Positions 60,054 through 64,000 of a stretch of 64,000 nt of DNA are shown here, piece after piece. Source of the stretch: Alkalicoccus luteus (GTDB lineage: Bacteria; Bacillota; Bacilli; Bacillales; Salisediminibacteriaceae); NCBI RefSeq assembly GCF_012034335.1, contig NZ_JAATHJ010000013.1, positions 1 to 64,000 of the forward strand. Direction: 5' to 3'. The notes under the pieces are model-generated. The model was not told where the DNA came from and did no database searches. It was given only the letters and a program-made list of their open reading frames with translations. The translations under genes and the position numbers were made by a program. The stretch's first letter is position 1, and each line of letters begins with the position of its first letter.

Positions 60054-60297
60054 TAATCGCGCAAGTAAATCCCATTATGCCGTGTGAAACTTCGAACCAC
60101 ATAAACTGCCTGTTAGGTAGTCGGATTTTGGGTATTGCGCTACCGATTTTAAGTTAATGATCAGTGAAATGATCTTTTAAATTACATAGGGTAAACCCTA
60201 ATAAGTGTATGCATTTTACAGCCATATAAACTGTTTTTAAAACAGTCGCTTATTAGGTTCCTATAGTTAGACCCTCTTAATTTCTAGAGGGTCTTTT
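60054..60297 (+). ncRNA. Structured small RNA of unknown family, about 240 nt
   Basis: Starts about 7 bases after a strong promoter and ends in a perfect terminator (AGACCCTCT/AGAGGGTCT at 60269-60277 and 60286-60294, then TTTTATT). Hairpins between: GGTAG/CTACC (60116-60120, 60140-60144), GATCA/TGATC (60159-60174), AGGG/CCCT (60188-60199) and CCTAATAAG/CTTATTAGG (60197-60205, 60249-60257) enclosing ACTGTTT/AAACAGT (60230-60246). The AGGG hairpin and the long stem share bases and exclude each other. No open frame has a ribosome site; the longest ATG-led one is 26 codons. It lies 85 bases after the DUF3800 gene on the same strand. Confidence 0.65.
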
Positions 60298-60369
60298 ATT
60301 ATTGGAGTTTTTATTTGCTTCTTAAATAAAGATTAACAGTCCACATAAAAGCTAGTTGGTTTATCTTAT

Positions 60370-60410
60370 TTGGGAGCGATATGGGAGCGGATTTCATTGG
60401 TTCGCTCCCA
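60370..60410. repeat. Likely integrase arm sites (right)
   Basis: TTGGGAGCGAT (60370-60380) and ATGGGAGCGGA (60381-60391) match the left-end 11-bp repeats, and an inverted copy TTCGCTCCCA lies at 60401-60410. They are 93-133 bases inside attR. Confidence 0.6.
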
Positions 60411-60502
60411 ATTTTATATATTTCAATCCTTAACAATACCATTGAGAGACTAATTCAATAGGGTTTCTGCACAGTCATAGTTCTTCTTTAATTGTAGTAC
60501 TA

Positions 60503-60557
60503 CCGCCTCCTAAGCGGCAGGTCGGAGGTTCGAATCCTCTCAGGGTCGCCATACATA
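60503..60557 (+). repeat. attR: prophage attachment core
   Basis: Perfect 55-bp copy of attL (18183-18237). It carries only the tRNA 3' half and is therefore not a functional tRNA gene. A terminator-like stem (AAACCCTTG...CAAGGGTTTTT) follows, as at attL. Confidence 0.95.
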
Positions 60558-60668
60558 CAAATGCTAAAACCCTTGTTAGACAAGGGTTTTTCTTTATATC
60601 TGCAGTTAGCATGTAAGATCTTATACGTAGCTCTTTAGAGGTCGATGGGGCAGAAATGGGGCAGGATT

Positions 60669-60947
60669 TTAGTTATCCACAGACTTATCCTCGAAGAAGT
60701 GATTAAACTGGTCTGCAGCTGCACGATCTACTTCTACTATTTTATGGCCGTAGATGTTCATTGTTGTTCCAATGTTGCTGTGACTTGCTCGATCACTAAT
60801 CGATTTCATTGGTACATTTTTTTCGATTAAATATGTTATAGATATGTACCGCAAATCATGGAAGCGAACCTTCTCGATTCCTGTTCGTTTAATAAAGCGG
60901 GCTCACCATTGGCTAATGCTATCCGGCCGGATCGGACCCCAGTTAAA
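60669..60947 (-). pseudogene. Integrase C-terminal fragment
   Basis: Last about 90 residues of an integrase nearly identical to the one at 18348, including HDLRYIS and MNIYGH. The codon after SQW is TGA instead of TGG, and everything before PIRPDSISQW is lost by a deletion that joins the fragment to ImmA. Same orientation as the intact gene. Confidence 0.88.
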
Positions 60948-61094
60948 TCGATCGTAATGATGAACGATTATAGCGGGACCGCCAGCGTGATAAGTAACAT
61001 TGATATTAAGACAAATATTTAAGGCTCTTATAGAGATATCATTAACATCAGCATAAATATGATTCACTAATGTCTCTATATCAGACAAGTACAC
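60948..61094 (-). pseudogene. ImmA N-terminal fragment fused to the integrase remnant
   Basis: About 49 residues (VYLSDIETLVNHIYADVNDI and on through NVTYHAGGPAIIVHHYD) match the start of the ImmA-like gene at 19775. The reading then passes into integrase residues, so a deletion removed the HELGH catalytic part of ImmA and most of int. Confidence 0.85.
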
Positions 61095-61158
61095 TGAATC
61101 AACTTCGAACAAGAACCAATGTTCTTTCTTGGCGCAAAAAAAGCCCCTAAGGACTTTC

Positions 61159-61458
61159 TTATGCTGCAGAACCAATTATCATAAGTACCCAAAACCCGAT
61201 TTTATAAAGAATAGTTATTCCACCTAGAATCACACCGGTTAAGGCCATACCCTTTTTAATTTCTTTTTGCATGCCTATAATACCAAAGACCACTGCAAGG
61301 ATCCAAAGCGGCATGACAAACCAACCGATGAAAGGCACGATGCCAATAACTAAACCAATAATACCTAAAACTAGCGCCGCTGTAGCCATTCCGTTGGTAT
61401 CTTCTTTTTCGACGATAACTCTTGTGGTAGTTTCATTTACTGCAGTTTCTTCCGCCAT
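61159..61458 (-). CDS. DUF4190-like membrane protein
   Basis: Ninety-nine residues, acidic N-terminus, then helices TAALVLGIIGLVIGIVPFIG, WFVMPLWILAVVFGIIG and GVILGGITILYKIGFWVLMI. The G-x-A-x-x-x-L-G-I-I-G pattern is DUF4190-like. Intact, with GGGAGGGG before the ATG. It occupies a lysogeny-module position where the intact prophage has no counterpart. Possible superinfection or envelope function. Confidence 0.72.
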   Translation of the reverse strand: MAEETAVNETTTRVIVEKEDTNGMATAALVLGIIGLVIGIVPFIGWFVMPLWILAVVFGIIGMQKEIKKGMALTGVILGGITILYKIGFWVLMIIGSAA

Positions 61459-61484
61459 GAGATAACCCCTCCCAATAAATTTAA

Positions 61485-62120
61485 TTAATTAACTTCGATT
61501 TCCCAAATTGCTTGACCCGAAGTGAAAGGGTTCTCGAAAATGAATTCATAAGTATCAGAATCATTGACATCAAATGCGACCTCACCCCGAACGTCTCTAC
61601 CTGCACCAATTTCACCATCAAGAGTTCCAGTAGTATCTGTGTAAATTGTTACATCGTGAGTATAGCTTTCATCATCTTGCAAGCTCATTTGCAGCATTGT
61701 AGAGATGTTTGCTTCTTCATCAGTAGTGTTTTCGATCGTCATGTCTAAAATCACATAATGATCATTATTTGGAGTCTCAAAATCATTACCATCGGATGTA
61801 TATGCATCATTTAACGTGATTGCTAAACCATCAAATGTGATTGTATCACCAATTGAGATGCTTTCTTCCTCTTGGCCTTCTTCTTCCACTTCTTCGTTAG
61901 CTTCATTTTCAGCATTGTTTTCATTGTTATCTTCGTCTGCGTCGTTCTCAGCACTATTATTTTCTTCAGGCTCATTATCAACCTCTTCATTCTCTTCAGC
62001 AGCATTAGCCTCAGCATTATTGCTGCTTTCATTACCTGAATTTGTTTCAATGTCAGATTCACCGCACGCTGTTAGTAAGAGAGCAGCGCCTAGTGTAGTC
62101 GCAAATACCGCTTTTTTCAT
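61485..62120 (-). CDS. DUF4352 lipoprotein of the remnant prophage
   Basis: A 211-residue lipoprotein: signal peptide ending LLLTAC with Cys19, an acidic Asn/Glu linker of about 60 residues, then a DUF4352-like beta domain (SISIGDTITFDGLAITLNDA). ATG 62120 behind AAAGGGG. Intact despite decay around it, so it may still be selected. It is the counterpart of the helix-anchored protein at 20609. Confidence 0.78.
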   Translation of the reverse strand: MKKAVFATTLGAALLLTACGESDIETNSGNESSNNAEANAAEENEEVDNEPEENNSAENDADEDNNENNAENEANEEVEEEGQEEESISIGDTITFDGLAITLNDAYTSDGNDFETPNNDHYVILDMTIENTTDEEANISTMLQMSLQDDESYTHDVTIYTDTTGTLDGEIGAGRDVRGEVAFDVNDSDTYEFIFENPFTSGQAIWEIEVN

Positions 62121-62212
62121 CGTAAAAACCCCTTTAATCATTCATATTATATCACTCTACTATAATATGGCAGAAAGAGGATAAAAAAGAAAGTATTATT
62201 TTAGTCTTTTTA

Positions 62213-62329
62213 CCTTTTTTATAACACTTCAATAGCATTTAACGTTGTCTAAGCATCTATATTATCATCCAGACCTGCTACAAGAGAACTAGGATCCTTT
62301 AAGATTTATTTTACTTGCTCCCGACAGTC
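62213..62329 (-). pseudogene. Repressor C-terminal fragment
   Basis: Reverse-strand translation aligns with the end of the CI-like repressor at 21428 (DCREQVK-stop-ILKDPSSLVAGLDDNIDA-stop), with at least three in-frame stops. The HTH half is missing. Confidence 0.8.
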
Positions 62330-62374
62330 CGTCGATACGTCAAATATTTTTGCTATTTGTACTATAGAACTTCT

Positions 62375-62645
62375 GTGTCTATAAGGACCTGTAGGTGGAG
62401 GGGAATGCGTAAGCTGTTGTCAAAACTGTCGAGTATAGGGGCTGGAAGATGTACGCTCTGGATACGTAGGTCAGTTGTTATATGGATATCAACTCCCAAA
62501 AGGGCGAACGGCTGTGAAGGTACTGAACGTTGATAGCACATCTTTCCTAGTAGAAGTAATTACGGATGAACTGGTTTGGATCGGCTTCATGATCTACGGT
62601 AAGCGACTTGGTTATGAGCATAAATATATGGATGGAGTGTCGAAG
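62375..62645 (+). pseudogene. Tail spike C-terminal fragment
   Basis: Matches the last about 110 residues of the spike at 51303 in broken frames: GWKMYALDT near 62440, a deletion, then QLPKGRTAVKVLNVDSTSF and IGFMIYGKRLGYEHKYMD. Confidence 0.82.
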
Positions 62646-62654
62646 GGGGCACTT

Positions 62655-62800
62655 AGCATGGTGGTGTCGAAATTCATAACAGTATGTTAGAGAAGACTCA
62701 GCGCCTGCCTTTTAATTTGAAAATAAAGTGGACAAATTCCCGGCACCGCACTAAGTTTATACGAAAGCTGCAGAAGCAGTGGGAGGATATAGGCGAGTCG
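62655..62800 (+). pseudogene. DUF1617 gene fragment
   Basis: Frameshifted copy of the start of the gene at 55745 (MVVSKFI, then NSMLEKTQRLPFNLK and SRHRTKFIRKLQKQ in shifted frames), in the same order relative to the spike end. Confidence 0.75.
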
Positions 62801-63106
62801 AAGGTCCACTGGCTTTGTTTCATAAAGCTAGTTATTTGAAGCCTCCACCTCCGAAAAGGGTTCGATCGGGGCGAAGAACCTTATGGTATTCATCTGCATG
62901 ATCATTTTAGCTGTTTGTCGACAGCTTGAATCCATGTAAGAAAGGGTTTCTCTTTATGAATGAAAGGACCAGGGAGCCGCGTTCCAACCTCTGACTAGAA
63001 AACAAGTTCCTGATGACCTCACAGCCGGTATTTGCTAAAGGATATCATAGCTTCGATAATTATATGCAGGTATCTTCCTTCATGTGTCGAACGACTATAG
63101 TGGGAG
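62801..63106. other. Decayed phage-derived stretch
   Basis: No supported gene. Near 63085 the sequence CATGTGTCGAACGACTATAG resembles the leader of the cargo gene at 33863 (ATATGTCGAACGGGTATA), which implies phage origin. Confidence 0.45.
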
Positions 63107-63115
63107 ATGATGAAC

Positions 63116-63328
63116 ATGCAAGAATTCACATTCGAACTTGAATTTGAGAAAGGCCATGTTGTACAGGTCGGCATTCAGGCTTACAGCGAGAAAGAGGCTC
63201 TGGATATAGCAGCATCCTTTAAAGGCAAGCAAGTTTATGATAAAGAAAAAATCGTGATTAATCATGATTTAGTGACGGTCATTCGAGCGCCATCTGGAAA
63301 AGCAGATGAGGGTAATGAGGAGCGGTAA
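63116..63328 (+). CDS. Small intact phage-type protein
   Basis: Seventy residues: EFTFELEFEKGHVVQVGIQA, then SEKEALDIAASFKGKQVYD and a strand with a charged end, a ferredoxin-like beta-alpha-beta pattern. ATG 63116 has GGGAG nine bases upstream; ATGs at 63107 and 63110 touch the Shine-Dalgarno. Function unknown. Confidence 0.65.
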   Translation: MQEFTFELEFEKGHVVQVGIQAYSEKEALDIAASFKGKQVYDKEKIVINHDLVTVIRAPSGKADEGNEER

Positions 63329-63347
63329 ACCATTCATTATGAAACTT

Positions 63348-63370
63348 AGTACCCGATCGGGTGCTTTTTT
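63348..63370 (+). terminator. Terminator after the 70-residue gene
   Basis: AGTACCCG/CGGGTGCT (one G-U) with a 2-base apex that would open to four, then seven T. Confidence 0.72.
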
Positions 63371-63543
63371 TATTGTTCTTTTTTCGAAATCAACCAATTA
63401 AGGGCGTTGCATTTACAATTGATGCTACGAGATAAATACAGTTTATAGTTAAATGATTATTTGTAAAAAAAGCTAGGATTGCCGATAAGGAATCTATAGT
63501 CCTTATGAAGAAGGATTATTCAGCAATAGTCGATCAAGATGAC

Positions 63544-63644
63544 TTGCTCAACATTTCACAAATTGGACACAGAATAAATGCTCAGTGATTCACAAACGTA
63601 TGCTATAGTATAACTATAGAAAGGTTGCTCACCAATTCACAAAC
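63544..63644 (+). repeat. Three 20-bp direct repeats
   Basis: Copies at 63544-63563, 63578-63597 and 63625-63644 fit TTGCTCA-N3-ATTCACAAAC with one to three mismatches. Copies start 34 and 47 bases apart. They look like binding sites for a dedicated regulator of doxX. Confidence 0.65.
63603..63619. promoter_or_regulatory. 17-bp perfect palindrome, candidate operator
   Basis: CTATAGT-ATA-ACTATAG lies between repeats 2 and 3 upstream of doxX. Confidence 0.5.
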
Positions 63645-63764
63645 TAACAGCCGGTCACTCCAGCGCGCAGAGCCGGAAGCACTTTGTTCCGTCCGTCAGG
63701 GACGAGAAACGTGAGCAGCTTTTCTTCCAAACCATACTTATAAAAATCTTAGGAGGAATTAATC

Positions 63765-64000
63765 ATGTTTATGGACTTCTTACGGAACAATCGGATTGCT
63801 GCTGGTATTCTCACGTTTCTCCGCCTGTATCTCGGGTGGGCCTGGTTGACTGCAGGATGGGGCAAGGTATTTGGAGGGTTTGATGCTTCCGGCTATCTGC
63901 AGGGCGTTGTAGCTAATGCTGATGTCGCCGCACAATATCCTGCCTACCACGCCTTTATTGAAAACATAGCATTACCAAACGCCGGTCTCTTCAGCTTTAT
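63765..64000 (+). CDS. DoxX-family membrane protein (partial, runs off the window)
   Basis: First 78 residues of a DoxX-like protein: FLRLYLGWAWLTAGWGKVFG (about 18-37) is the characteristic first helix with the W-x-x-x-G-x-x-K pattern, followed by a loop and ENIALPNAGLFSF. AGGAGG eight bases upstream of the ATG. DoxX proteins have four helices and are linked to quinone or thiol redox stress; the exact role here is unknown. Confidence 0.85.
   Translation, partial: MFMDFLRNNRIAAGILTFLRLYLGWAWLTAGWGKVFGGFDASGYLQGVVANADVAAQYPAYHAFIENIALPNAGLFSF

Larger units (their letters stand above)
18183..60557. mobile_element. Complete-looking 42.4-kb siphovirus prophage
   Basis: It is bounded by perfect 55-bp att repeats. 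The integrase lies next to attL and the lysis genes near attR. Modules follow the usual order: lysogeny (leftward), early control, recombination/replication, small early genes, late regulator, TerS/TerL/portal/gp7-like/scaffold/capsid, connectors, tail, baseplate, lysis, right-end cargo. No essential gene seems broken, so it may be inducible. Head and connector proteins are SPP1-like; base composition is clearly more AT-rich than the host region. Confidence 0.93.
60558..63372. mobile_element. Remnant of a second, related prophage in tandem
   Basis: Directly after attR the left end of a sibling phage is seen again: diverged arm repeats (60645-60666), integrase, ImmA, lysogeny proteins and repressor in the same order and strand as the intact prophage, then a jump to the end of the tail spike gene and DUF1617. 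Stops and deletions show decay. The right border is not marked by a third att copy; the last phage-like gene ends at 63328. Confidence 0.85.
63373..63764 (+). promoter_or_regulatory. Upstream region of the DoxX gene
   Basis: A 392-base region without a gene. It holds three direct repeats (63544-63644), a 17-bp palindrome (63603-63619) and a CGTCC/GGGACG hairpin near 63690-63705. No clear -35/-10 pair. Confidence 0.5.

Noticed and set aside
60503-60557. Second tRNA-Arg gene at attR
   Set aside because: Only the 3' half matches; the acceptor 5' strand and D arm are absent, so it is an attachment site copy.
62655-63372. A third attachment core marking the right end of the remnant prophage
   Set aside because: No copy of the 55-bp core or its CCA-end was found between 60558 and 64000.

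Overview
The window looks like the chromosome of a low-to-mid GC member of the Bacillaceae, probably a halophilic or alkaliphilic one. Exported proteins carry long Asp/Glu/Asn-rich linkers, Shine-Dalgarno sequences are strong, GTG/TTG starts are common, and the gene content is Bacillus-like (YkhA-type thioesterase, YclM-type aspartokinase, YkrA/Cof-type HAD phosphatase, Opp/Dpp transporter). The exact genus cannot be fixed from this sequence.

Region 1 (1-18231) is host core DNA. It holds a broken small membrane gene, a stand-alone winged-helix regulator and a hotdog thioesterase. An overlapping operon follows (1401-6697): CHY zinc finger, ABC binding protein, two permeases, ATPase, CDP-alcohol phosphotransferase and azoreductase, whose order recalls E. 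coli ynjBCD-F. Next come an Opp/Dpp peptide importer with its binding protein transcribed divergently, a class III aspartokinase, a cytoplasmic alpha-amylase, MetA with the acetyl-type Glu111, a HAD phosphatase and tRNA-Arg(CCU).

Region 2 (18183-60557) is an apparently complete 42.4-kb siphovirus prophage in the 3' half of tRNA-Arg, bounded by a perfect 55-bp repeat. Left to right: integrase, ImmA/IrrE protease, DUF4352 protein and CI-like repressor (leftward); a control region with five related operator-like sites; Cro-like protein, antirepressor and excisionase-like protein; SbcC-like ATPase, RecT and MBL hydrolase; a replication-type DUF4373 protein; many small early genes including Lar- and MazG-like; a late regulator; a cargo slot; SPP1-like packaging, head and connector genes; tail genes with a programmed -1 frameshift; tape measure, Dit, tail spike; XhlA, holin and amidase. 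The right end holds an antisense group I intron-like ribozyme core and an AT-rich cassette made of a DUF3800 gene plus a promoter-to-terminator structured RNA with no recognised family.

Region 3 (60558 to about 63372) is a decayed second prophage of the same family, lying in tandem directly after attR. It keeps pieces of integrase, ImmA and repressor (with stops), the end of a tail spike gene and a DUF1617 gene, plus three intact genes: a DUF4190 membrane protein, a DUF4352 lipoprotein and a 70-aa protein.

Region 4 (63373-64000) returns to host DNA, with three 20-bp direct repeats and a 17-bp palindrome upstream of a DoxX-family gene that runs off the window.
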